From assembly GCA_003248655.1 (NCBI GenBank), contig QFPM01000001.1:273415-337414 (forward strand): a DNA stretch of 64,000 bases, read 5' to 3'. The notes below the pieces were generated by a model. That model worked only from the letters and a program-made list of their open reading frames with translations. It was not told where the DNA came from and did no database searches. The position numbers and the translations under genes are program-made. This DNA is from Microbacterium sp. (lineage in GTDB: Bacteria > Actinomycetota > Actinomycetes > Actinomycetales > Microbacteriaceae). Below, in pieces: positions 33,114-40,322 of this stretch; the first letter of the stretch is position 1, and each line of letters starts with the position of its first letter.

Positions 33114-34262
33114 GTGGGCTTTCCTTTCGACGCGTTGCGACGGCATCCCGATGTCGAGGGCGAGGGACTGGTCGCCTCGGATGCCGCCGACCGCCTCATC
33201 CTCGACGAGTCAGCCGCGGCGCGGGCGGGCGCGGGCGTCGGCGAGGTCGTCGTCATCGGCGACGCCTACGGGGCGCTGGCGCTCGGCGCGGCCTACGACG
33301 GCGCGCACGGAGTGCGCGTGCACCAGGACGCGCTCACCGGCGAGCGGGCGCTCGCGCTGGGCGCCGCGGCGCTCGGTCTCGGCGACCGCGTGTCTTCGCT
33401 GCCCCTGGACGCCGACCTCGTGCGCGGCGCGCGCGTCGTGCTCATGCGCCTGCCGCGTTCTCTCGCGGCGCTGCGGGATGCCGTGGGCCTCATCGCCGCG
33501 CACGCACACCCCGACGTCGCGGTCTTCGCCGGCGGGCGGATCAAGCACATGAGCCTCGCGATGAACGACGTGCTCGGAGAGTTCTTCGCGCGCGTGGACG
33601 TCAGCCACGCGCGCCAGAAGTCGCGGGTGCTGGTCGCGCGGCAGCCGCACGGCGGAGCCGATCCCGTCCCGGCTGCGGCGCGCGTCGATGGCGTGGAGTT
33701 GTGGGGGCTCGGCGGACTCGAGCTGCGGGCGTTCGGCGGCGCGTTCGCCGGCGCTCGCATCGACATCGGCACGCGGGCGCTCCTCGCCGCGCTGGCGGAT
33801 GCCGAGGCGTTTCCCGGCGGCACGGCATCCGATCAGTGGATCGAACTCGCGTGCGGCACCGGAGTCGTCGCGGCGTGGCTCGCACTCCGGCATCCGGATG
33901 CCCTCGTGTACGCGAGCGACCAGTCGGCCGCGGCTGTCGCCTCGGCGCGCGCCACGGCGGAGGCGAACGGCGTCGCCGAGCGGATGACCGTCGCGCGCGA
34001 CGACGCGCTGTCGTCCCTCCCCGACGCGAGCGCGTCGTTCATCGCCCTGAATCCGCCGTTCCACTCCGGGCCCGCGCTCACCGGCCGGATCGCCGAGCGG
34101 CTGTTCGCGGATGCCGCGCGCGTCCTCCGCCCCGGCGGACAGCTGTGGTGCGTGTGGAACTCGCCGCTGCGCTACCGCCCCGCCCTCGAGCGACTCGTCG
34201 GCCCGACCCGCCAGCTCGCCCGCGACCCGCGCTTCACCGTGACGGTCTCCACGCGCCCCTGA
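33114..34262 (+). CDS. Class I SAM-dependent methyltransferase of the RsmC/RlmG type
   Basis: 382 residues in two tandem Rossmann-like halves, as in the guanine-N2 rRNA methyltransferases RsmC and RlmG. The N-terminal half (GEVVVIGDAYGALALGAA) is degenerate; the C-terminal half has the SAM site WIELACGTGVVAAWLALRH and the catalytic NPPFHSG motif (about residues 308-314), which marks N2-guanine methylation of rRNA. Which guanine is modified cannot be said. It has a leaderless-type GTG start and ends just before a large palindrome. Confidence 0.85.
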   Translation: MGFPFDALRRHPDVEGEGLVASDAADRLILDESAAARAGAGVGEVVVIGDAYGALALGAAYDGAHGVRVHQDALTGERALALGAAALGLGDRVSSLPLDADLVRGARVVLMRLPRSLAALRDAVGLIAAHAHPDVAVFAGGRIKHMSLAMNDVLGEFFARVDVSHARQKSRVLVARQPHGGADPVPAAARVDGVELWGLGGLELRAFGGAFAGARIDIGTRALLAALADAEAFPGGTASDQWIELACGTGVVAAWLALRHPDALVYASDQSAAAVASARATAEANGVAERMTVARDDALSSLPDASASFIALNPPFHSGPALTGRIAERLFADAARVLRPGGQLWCVWNSPLRYRPALERLVGPTRQLARDPRFTVTVSTRP

Positions 34263-34273
34263 CCCCGCCCCAC

Positions 34274-34340
34274 CCCCGCGAAACCGCAGCTGTGCACGCT
34301 TTCAGGGCCCAAAACCGTGCACAAGCGCAGTTTCGCGGGG
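34274..34340. repeat. Long imperfect palindrome between convergent genes
   Basis: Arms of 25 bases (34274-34298 beginning CCCCGCGAAACCGCAG; 34316-34340 ending GCGCAGTTTCGCGGGG) match at about 21 of 25 positions, with the outer 11 and inner 8 bases perfect; the 17-base loop contains GGGCCC. It lies between the convergent methyltransferase and second DoxX genes and may act as terminator, but its size and imperfect middle are unlike the simple terminator at 32647. Confidence 0.75.
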
Positions 34341-34375
34341 TGGCGGGGGCGCAGCCCACGGTGCGACGGGAGGGG

Positions 34376-34759
34376 TCAGCGGGCGCGAGTCGACCAGAGG
34401 GCCCAGGCGACAAGCAGGGGCTGCAGGAACAGACGGCCGAGGCGCCGGGAATCCGTGTCGAGCAGGGGCGCCGACCGTTTCGTCAGCCACTGGTGCACAT
34501 TGCCGGGGAACACCGCGACGAAGAACGCGGCGACGGCGATGCCGACCCTGCTGCGCTCCTTCGGCAGCGCGACGAGCGCCGCCGCAAGACCGAGCTCGAC
34601 GACCCCCGAGGCGACGACGATCGTGTCCTTGTCAGTCCGCAGCAGGCGCGTCGCCCACTCGGGCACGACGATCCGGAACCCCCGACGAAGCGTCGTCAGG
34701 TGCGCGACGCCCGCCGCAGCCAGTAGCGCCGCGAGCGCCCACCGCGAGACGGCACGCAC
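34376..34759 (-). CDS. DoxX-like membrane protein (second paralogue)
   Basis: 127 residues, four predicted helices, clearly homologous to the protein at 32696-33076: RWALAALLAAAGVAHL, VVASGVVELGLAAALVALPKERSRVGIAVAAFFVAVFPGN in pattern, and LFLQPLLVAWALWST. I chose the GTG at 34759 because it aligns with the paralogue's start and lies one base after the MarR stop (TGACGTG); the open frame extends further upstream only through a TTG. It is cotranscribed with the MarR regulator. Confidence 0.82.
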   Translation of the reverse strand: MRAVSRWALAALLAAAGVAHLTTLRRGFRIVVPEWATRLLRTDKDTIVVASGVVELGLAAALVALPKERSRVGIAVAAFFVAVFPGNVHQWLTKRSAPLLDTDSRRLGRLFLQPLLVAWALWSTRAR

Positions 34760-34760
34760 G

Positions 34761-35171
34761 TCAGACGATTCCCGCACGGATGCCGTCAAGCGACTCCGCG
34801 ACCTTCGGCAACCGCTGCGCGAGCGCTCCGTCGAGCTCGGCGAGCCGGTCTCGGGCCTCCTGCAGCACCCGCCCGCCCTTCGATGTCACGTGGAGGTCGC
34901 TCGCCGCGCCGGCGTGCGCCGTGGCATCCTCGACGAGTCCATCGTCGACAAGCGTCCGCACGGCAGTGTGCGCCGATTGCACCGTGATGTGCGAGCGACG
35001 GGCGAGCTCTGAGAACGAGATGCCGGGCTCGGCATAGATATGACCGAGCAACCCGAACTTGCGGGTCGTAATGCCGAGGTCGCGAAGAATCGCCGACAGC
35101 TGCCCCTCCCACATCGCCGACACCGCGAGCAACGCGATGACGGGGCTGAAGCGCGGGGCATCCTTACTCAT
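34761..35171 (-). CDS. MarR-family regulator
   Basis: 136 residues with a winged helix: ITTRKFGLLGHIYAEPGISFSELARRSHITVQSAHTAVRTLVDDGLVED in pattern. The ATG at 35171 (MSKDAPRF) was chosen because TAGCAT lies exactly six bases upstream; the GTG six bases further up overlaps that -10. It is followed by the second DoxX gene one base after its stop, so it probably controls its own operon in response to a small aromatic or oxidant signal (inference). Confidence 0.85.
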   Translation of the reverse strand: MSKDAPRFSPVIALLAVSAMWEGQLSAILRDLGITTRKFGLLGHIYAEPGISFSELARRSHITVQSAHTAVRTLVDDGLVEDATAHAGAASDLHVTSKGGRVLQEARDRLAELDGALAQRLPKVAESLDGIRAGIV

Positions 35172-35183
35172 AGGCACATGCTA
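35172..35183 (-). promoter_or_regulatory. Leaderless promoter (-10) of the MarR gene
   Basis: Minus-strand TAGCAT (35183-35178), six bases, then ATG. Confidence 0.5.
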
Positions 35184-35250
35184 TCGACGGGGTGCCCGTG
35201 TCGGAGGGTGCACGTACCGTGAGTTATCCACTCAGTGAAAGGCGGATGCC

Positions 35251-35622
35251 ATGGACTGGAAGATCGAACTCATCTTTGTGCCGGTGACCGATGTCGACCG
35301 GGCGAAGGACTTTTACACGCGGATCGGCTTCAACGCCGATAACGACGTGTCACCCTCACCCGAGGTGCGCTTCGTGCAGTTGACGCCTCCGGGCTCGGCC
35401 TGTTCGATCGCGATCGGCGAAGGCCTCGGCTCCCAGGTGCCTCCCGGCACGCTCGACGTGATCCAGGTCGTCGTGGCGGATGCCGACGCGGCGCTTGCGC
35501 ACCTTCGCGACCTCGGGGTCAAGGCGGAAGGTGTCGAAGAACTCGACTGGGGTCGGTTCGTGTATTTCGCCGACCCCGACGGCAACAAGTGGGCGTTGCA
35601 GGAACTGGTTCCGTACGACTGA
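35251..35622 (+). CDS. VOC-superfamily (glyoxalase-like) protein
   Basis: 123 residues forming two beta-alpha-beta-beta-beta modules: IELIFVPVTDVDRAKDFYTRIGF at the start and GRFVYFADPDGNKWALQEL at the end, the typical VOC halves with the conserved DPDGN turn. Such proteins include glyoxalases, dioxygenases and antibiotic-binding proteins; no specific activity can be assigned. AAAGGCGG precedes the ATG, so this gene has a leader, unlike many neighbours. Confidence 0.88.
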   Translation: MDWKIELIFVPVTDVDRAKDFYTRIGFNADNDVSPSPEVRFVQLTPPGSACSIAIGEGLGSQVPPGTLDVIQVVVADADAALAHLRDLGVKAEGVEELDWGRFVYFADPDGNKWALQELVPYD

Positions 35623-35700
35623 CACCGACGGCGCCCCGCCCGCACGGGCATCCACAGGAGGCGCGCGGGCGGGCGGCGGCGTCGGCAACGGCGCTCTGCG

Positions 35701-37476
35701 CTAGACGAGCTGGGCGTCCTCGAGGAGCTGCTCGATATACGTTCCGTGAACCTTCTTCATCGCCACCTTGCCGATCTGACGTTCCATGAACGGCAGCTGC
35801 AGCTCGCTGAGCGTCTTGCGGTCGTCGAGGTAGTACAGCGCGTTGAGCAGCACGCGCACATCGAAGGACGATGCGAACACCTCGGGCACGCCGCGATCGA
35901 CGCCGGTCAGCTGGTAGACCGCTTCCATCGCCGTCCGCACGGAGTACTCCGTCGTGAACACGGTGTCGGCTTCCGTCTCAGCGAAGTTGCCGATGAACGC
36001 GAGGTTCTTCGACCCCTCCGGGACGACGAGCGGCCGATCGCCCAATGCGCGCGGCATGAAGTACGACGTAATGTACGGCATGTTGCAGGGCACCGTGCTC
36101 GCCGAGTTCTGCGCGAGATCATCGATCTCGTCGATCGGAACTCCCAAGTGATACAGCAGCTCGGCGCACAGCTCTGCTCCCGTGCACTCGCGGATCGTCT
36201 TCTTCACGTAGTCCCCGGGCTTGTCCGAGAACAGGCCGTGCACCCAGAGCACGAGCTCCTTGTTCGCGTCCTGCGCCTCGAAGTGCGGCTGGCGGCTCAT
36301 CGTGAAGCCGTAGAGCCACGACGAGTCGGCGAAGTTGACGGGGCCACCGGTGACGATCCGACCATCTCGAGGATCGCGGCCCGTGAGCTTGTGGATGTAC
36401 GGCGGGATCTTGTCGTCCGTGAGTGTCACGGTCGCCGAAATCGTCCAGTTGGCCTCGGGGATGTTCTCGCAGAACTTCTCGGGATGACCGAACGCCTCGT
36501 CCTGTGCCGCCAACGCCTTCCACAGCTTCCAGGCGCTGCCGTGGTCGGTTTCGACGGGAGCGGGGTGGTCGTTGTCGCCGAACGTCGTCGATTCGGTGAT
36601 CGATCCGTTCGTGACGAAGGCGAACTCGTTCTCGGTGAGGTGGATGGATTCCGGCGCGCCGTCCCGCGTGAACTCGATCCTGGTAGCGAGCTTTCTATTC
36701 TCCCGCGCGTCGACGACGATGTCGTGCACCTCGGCGTTGTAGACGAAGTTCACGCCGTGCGCCTCGAGGTAGCTGACGAGCGGCTTGATGAGGGACTCGT
36801 ACTGGTTGTACTTCGTGAACCGCAGCGAGGTGAGGTCGGCGAGGGTGGCGATGTGGTGCACGAACCTCAGGATGTAGCGGCGCATCTCCATCGCGCTCGC
36901 CCACGGCTCGAAGGCGAACATCGTCGCCCAGTAGAGCCAGAAGTTCGACTCGAAGAACTCGTTGCCCATGACCTCGTCGATGCGAGTGTCCTGCAGGTCC
37001 TCCTCGCGCCGGAGAGCAAGGTCGATGAGGTCCTTCACCGCGGCAGGCGTCAGCGTGAGGTCCTGCTGGTGGGGAATGCGCTCACCTCGATTCTCGGTCG
37101 CACGGTTCGGGTTAGAACTCGGATCGGCCTTGTGCAGGTAGTACATCTCGTCCAAGACCGAGATGCCCTCGGTCTCCAGCGACGGCACCGAGCGGAACAG
37201 GTCCCACAGCGACTCGAAATGGGCCTCCATCTCACGTCCGCCACGGACGATGAAGCCCTTGTGCTCGTCAAGGATGCCGTCCATGCTGCCGCCCGCCAGC
37301 GACAGCTCTTCGAGGACGGTGATGTTCGCCCCCGGCATCCCGGCATCTCGAACGAGAAACGCCGCACCGGCGAGCGAGGCGAGGCCGCCACCGACGAAGT
37401 ACGCCTTCTTCCCCTCGATTCCGTCGGGCTTGAGCGGCTGAGCATAGGCTTCGAAATTGCCATTGCTTCGATACAT
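35701..37476 (-). CDS. ohyA: Oleate hydratase
   Basis: FAD-dependent enzyme that adds water to the cis-9 double bond of oleic acid to make 10-hydroxystearate. The 591-residue product has KKAYFVGGGLASLAGAAFLVRD (FAD fold), the hydratase signature GGSMDGILDEHKGFIVRGGREMEAHFE, RIPHQQDLTLT, and GPVNFADSSWLYGFTMSRQPHF. The length matches the family. ATG at 37476 follows AAGGTGGAG. It faces away from a TetR gene transcribed in the same direction, and may share its regulation; the role could be detoxification of host or plant fatty acids. Confidence 0.95.
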   Translation of the reverse strand: MYRSNGNFEAYAQPLKPDGIEGKKAYFVGGGLASLAGAAFLVRDAGMPGANITVLEELSLAGGSMDGILDEHKGFIVRGGREMEAHFESLWDLFRSVPSLETEGISVLDEMYYLHKADPSSNPNRATENRGERIPHQQDLTLTPAAVKDLIDLALRREEDLQDTRIDEVMGNEFFESNFWLYWATMFAFEPWASAMEMRRYILRFVHHIATLADLTSLRFTKYNQYESLIKPLVSYLEAHGVNFVYNAEVHDIVVDARENRKLATRIEFTRDGAPESIHLTENEFAFVTNGSITESTTFGDNDHPAPVETDHGSAWKLWKALAAQDEAFGHPEKFCENIPEANWTISATVTLTDDKIPPYIHKLTGRDPRDGRIVTGGPVNFADSSWLYGFTMSRQPHFEAQDANKELVLWVHGLFSDKPGDYVKKTIRECTGAELCAELLYHLGVPIDEIDDLAQNSASTVPCNMPYITSYFMPRALGDRPLVVPEGSKNLAFIGNFAETEADTVFTTEYSVRTAMEAVYQLTGVDRGVPEVFASSFDVRVLLNALYYLDDRKTLSELQLPFMERQIGKVAMKKVHGTYIEQLLEDAQLV

Positions 37477-37521
37477 GACTCCACCTTCATTCGATGCCCG
37501 GAGTCCCCGCTCTGACACGGC

Positions 37522-37550
37522 TGTGCCGCGGTGGTGTCTTCCGCGGCACA
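37522..37550 (-). terminator. Hairpin between tetR and ohyA
   Basis: TGTGCCGCGG (37522-37531), 9-base loop, CCGCGGCACA (37541-37550): perfect 10-bp arms 40 bases after the TetR stop on the minus strand. It is likely the TetR terminator, separating it from the ohyA transcript. Flanking ACACGCCTGTGTC resembles half of the TetR operator at 38176. Confidence 0.6.
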
Positions 37551-37589
37551 CGCCTGTGTCTACTCCGCATCGACCCCGTTCGTAACCCC

Positions 37590-38162
37590 CTAGCGTGCAG
37601 GGGCGAAGGCTGCACGGAACATTGCGCGTGCCCGCCGGGTGACCTCGCTCCGCTCGGCCTCGTTGCTGCGGGCCAGCTCGCCGCTCAGCATCCCTACCGC
37701 GAGCATCACGTCCTCCGGATCGACGTGCTCGCCGACTCGACCGGCATGCTGCTCTCGCCGCAGGAGGTTCTCCACGACGGCGCGGAACCGTTCGCCCAGA
37801 TGCGCGACAACCGCATCGTGACGGTGTGCACTGATGAGGTCGATGAGCGCCGTCGAGACAACGGCCTGATCGACGATCGCGTCGAAGAGGTCCTCCATCG
37901 TGCGCTCCGGAGGCTGGACGTACGCCTCGAGGTCGCGCACGTTCTCCTCGAAGACGGCGGCCGCCAGTGCGGTCGGATCGGGAAAGTGGCGATACAAGCT
38001 TCCCTGCCCGACCCCCGCGTGCCGCGCGATCGCGCTGTAGGGCGTGCTGAGTCCATCGCGGCCATACAGCTCCCGCGCGGCGGCGATGAGGGCGCGTCGG
38101 TTGGCCGGGCCCGCGGCGGGGCCGCGATTGGCTTTGACGGGCACTTCCTCAGAGGCGGGCAT
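37590..38162 (-). CDS. TetR-family regulator
   Basis: 190 residues. N-terminal helix-turn-helix: NRRALIAAARELYGRDGLSTPYSAIARHAGVGQGSLYRHFPD; the C-terminal ligand domain is of unassigned subfamily. The ATG at 38162 has TAGGCT seven bases upstream. A perfect inverted repeat at 38176-38199 lies just upstream, between it and the divergent dehydrogenase gene, so it very probably represses itself and that gene. A fatty acid or alcohol ligand is a guess from the neighbours. Confidence 0.88.
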   Translation of the reverse strand: MPASEEVPVKANRGPAAGPANRRALIAAARELYGRDGLSTPYSAIARHAGVGQGSLYRHFPDPTALAAAVFEENVRDLEAYVQPPERTMEDLFDAIVDQAVVSTALIDLISAHRHDAVVAHLGERFRAVVENLLRREQHAGRVGEHVDPEDVMLAVGMLSGELARSNEAERSEVTRRARAMFRAAFAPAR

Positions 38163-38175
38163 CGGGGGTAGCCTA

Positions 38176-38199
38176 CTACCGGACACAGGTGTCCGGTAG
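38176..38199. promoter_or_regulatory. TetR-type operator
   Basis: Perfect inverted repeat: CTACCGGACAC, centre AG, then the exact complement. It sits between the divergent TetR and short-chain dehydrogenase genes, 13 bases upstream of both start codons, so binding would block both promoters. Confidence 0.85.
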
Positions 38200-38212
38200 A
38201 AAGGTACACACC

Positions 38213-39277
38213 ATGGGCAACACCACCCTTTCCGGCGACTCCTCGATCGCCGATTGGCTCGCCGACCCGGCGGGCAACGCCATCCTCACCGAGATGCTGG
38301 CCGCGGGCGGGCAGACGCCCGACGTGTTCAAGCCGGTGCGACGCCTGGCGATCAAGCGCCTCGTCAAACTGAGCCGCGGCGCGTTCACGCAGGAGATGCT
38401 CGACGACCTCGTGCGCCGTGTGCAGTCTGGAGACGCGACGCAGACGGATGCCGCGGCCCCGGCAATCGCGAGCGAAGCCGCAGCGCACGCGGCATCCCCC
38501 GCTCCTGCTCCGCGCGAGTGGACCGAACGGATCGACCAGGGCCGCTTCGCGGGCAAGACGGTGATCGTCACGGGGGCGGGCTCCGGGATCGGCCGGGCCA
38601 CGGCATCCCGCATTGCCCGCGAGGGCGGGCGCGTCATCGCCGTCGACGTCAGTCAGGAGCGCCTCGACGAGTTCGTCGCTGAGCACGCCGGTGCTGATGT
38701 CGTCTCATTGACCGCCGACATCACCGACGACGCGGGCATCTCCCGCATCGTCGAGGCCGCGGGCGACACGATCGACGGCCTGGCGAACATCGCCGGGATC
38801 ATGGACGACATGACCCCCATCGGCGACCTGACCGATGCCGTATGGGATCGTGTCATGCGCATCAACGTCACCGGAACCATGAAGCTCAGCCGCGCCGTGA
38901 TCCCCGCGATGCTCGCGCAGGGCTACGGCTCCATCGTCAACACGGCCTCCGAGGCTGCCCTGCGCGGCTCTGCGGCCGGCGCCGCCTACACGGCATCCAA
39001 GCACGCCGTCGTCGGCCTGACGAAGTCGACCGCCTTCATGTACGGACCGAGCGGCATTCGCTGCAACGCCGTCGCCCCGGGGCCCACCATCACCAACATC
39101 GAAGCCCACTTCGCCTCGCCGCTGGGCGCCGAGCGCGTGCAGTTGGCGATGACGATCCTGCCGGATGCCGCCGAGGCCGAGGCGCTCGCGGCATCGATCA
39201 CCTTCCTCCTGAGCGATGACGGCGTGAACATCAACGGCGTCACGCTCGCGAGCGACGGAGGCTGGTCGGCGGCCTGA
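38213..39277 (+). CDS. Short-chain dehydrogenase/reductase with an extra N-terminal domain
   Basis: 354 residues. The SDR domain begins near residue 110: GKTVIVTGAGSGIGRATASRIA (TGxxxGIG cofactor site), NIAGIMDD, the catalytic Ser region SIVNTASEAALRGS, and YTASKHA (Tyr-x-x-x-Lys). Residues 1-105 form a separate helical domain (SIADWLADPAGNAILTEML; LAIKRLVKLSRGAFTQEMLDDL) joined by an Ala/Pro linker. I cannot name this domain with confidence. Start is ATG 38213 after AAAGG. It is divergent from TetR, whose operator overlaps its promoter. Alcohol or ketone substrate unknown. Confidence 0.88.
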   Translation: MGNTTLSGDSSIADWLADPAGNAILTEMLAAGGQTPDVFKPVRRLAIKRLVKLSRGAFTQEMLDDLVRRVQSGDATQTDAAAPAIASEAAAHAASPAPAPREWTERIDQGRFAGKTVIVTGAGSGIGRATASRIAREGGRVIAVDVSQERLDEFVAEHAGADVVSLTADITDDAGISRIVEAAGDTIDGLANIAGIMDDMTPIGDLTDAVWDRVMRINVTGTMKLSRAVIPAMLAQGYGSIVNTASEAALRGSAAGAAYTASKHAVVGLTKSTAFMYGPSGIRCNAVAPGPTITNIEAHFASPLGAERVQLAMTILPDAAEAEALAASITFLLSDDGVNINGVTLASDGGWSAA

Positions 39278-39289
39278 GCCTGGTGTGCA

Positions 39290-40267
39290 TCAGAAGTCCC
39301 AGTCGTCGTCCTCCGTGGCGACGGCCTTGCCGATGACGTAGGACGAGCCCGAACCCGAGAAGAAGTCGTGGTTCTCGTCGGCGTTCGGCGAGAGCGCCGA
39401 CAGGATCGCCGGGTTCACGTTGGTCACGGTTGACGGGAACATCGCCTCGTAGCCGAGGTTCATGAGCGCCTTGTTGGCGTTGTAGTGCAGGAATTTCTTG
39501 ACGTCTTCGGTCAGGCCGATGCCGTCGTAGAGGTCCTGCGTGTACTGCACCTCGTTGTCGTAGAGCTCGTACACCAGCGAGAAGGTGTAGTCCTTCAGCT
39601 CGTCGCGCTCGGCCTGCGTGAGCTTCTCGAGCCCTTTCTGGAACTTGTAGCCGATGTAGTACCCGTGCACGGCCTCGTCGCGGATGATGAGGCGGATGAT
39701 GTCGGCCGTGTTCGTGAGCTTCGCCTTGCTCGACCAGTACAGCGGAAGGTAGAAGCCCGAGTAGAAGAGGAACGACTCGAGCAGCGTCGAGGCGACCTTG
39801 CGCTTGAGCGGAGCGTCGCCACGGTAGTAGTCCATGACGATGTGCGCCTTCTTCTGAAGGTTCGGGTTCTCGACCGACCACCGGAATGCGTCGTCGATCT
39901 CGGGCGTCGAGCACAGCGTCGAGAAGATCGACGAGTAGCTCTTCGCGTGCACCGACTCCATGAACGCGATGTTCGTGTAGACGGCCTCTTCGTGCGGCGT
40001 GATCGCATCGGGGATGAGCGAGACCGCCCCGACCGTGCCCTGGATCGTGTCGAGGAGCGTCAGCCCCGTGAACACGCGCATCGTCGTGGTCTGCTCTTCG
40101 GGGGTGAGCGTCGCCCACGACTGCACGTCGTTGGACAGCGGCACCTTCTCGGGCAGCCAGAAGTTGTTCACGAGACGGTTCCAGACTTCGAGGTCCTTGT
40201 CGTCCTGGATGCGATTCCAGTTGATCGCCTGCACGTGGTCGATGAGCTTGAGCGGTTCGGGGGTCAT
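39290..40267 (-). CDS. nrdF: Class Ib ribonucleotide reductase, beta subunit
   Basis: The 325-residue radical-generating subunit with a dimetal site. Ligand helices are visible as EEAVYTNIAFMESVHAKSYS (Glu and His, with the radical Tyr in KSYSSIF) and IRDEAVHGYYIG. In class Ib the metal can be dimanganese, loaded with the help of NrdI, encoded nearby. The ATG is preceded by AAAGGA. It lies downstream of nrdE, separated by 55 bases that contain a dispersed repeat. Confidence 0.96.
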   Translation of the reverse strand: MTPEPLKLIDHVQAINWNRIQDDKDLEVWNRLVNNFWLPEKVPLSNDVQSWATLTPEEQTTTMRVFTGLTLLDTIQGTVGAVSLIPDAITPHEEAVYTNIAFMESVHAKSYSSIFSTLCSTPEIDDAFRWSVENPNLQKKAHIVMDYYRGDAPLKRKVASTLLESFLFYSGFYLPLYWSSKAKLTNTADIIRLIIRDEAVHGYYIGYKFQKGLEKLTQAERDELKDYTFSLVYELYDNEVQYTQDLYDGIGLTEDVKKFLHYNANKALMNLGYEAMFPSTVTNVNPAILSALSPNADENHDFFSGSGSSYVIGKAVATEDDDWDF

Positions 40268-40286
40268 GACTTCAGTCCTTTGATTC

Positions 40287-40318
40287 GGTCGTTGAGCGAG
40301 CGAAGCGAGTCGAAACGC
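40287..40318. repeat. Dispersed GTTGAGCGAGCGAAGCGAG repeat between nrdE and nrdF
   Basis: The sequence GGTCGTTGAGCGAGCGAAGC followed by GAGTCGAAACGC fills most of the gap. The core GAGCGAAGCGAG reads the same backwards on one strand (a mirror repeat). From memory, near-identical copies are scattered through Microbacteriaceae and other actinobacterial genomes and are often mistranslated as SLSERSESKR. Its place inside an operon suggests it is tolerated or used in the transcript. Confidence 0.75.
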
Positions 40319-40322
40319 GGGG

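Noticed and set aside
34759..34789. Longer second DoxX protein starting at the TTG at 34789
   Set aside because: The extension overlaps the MarR coding end, and the paralogue aligns from the GTG at 34759.
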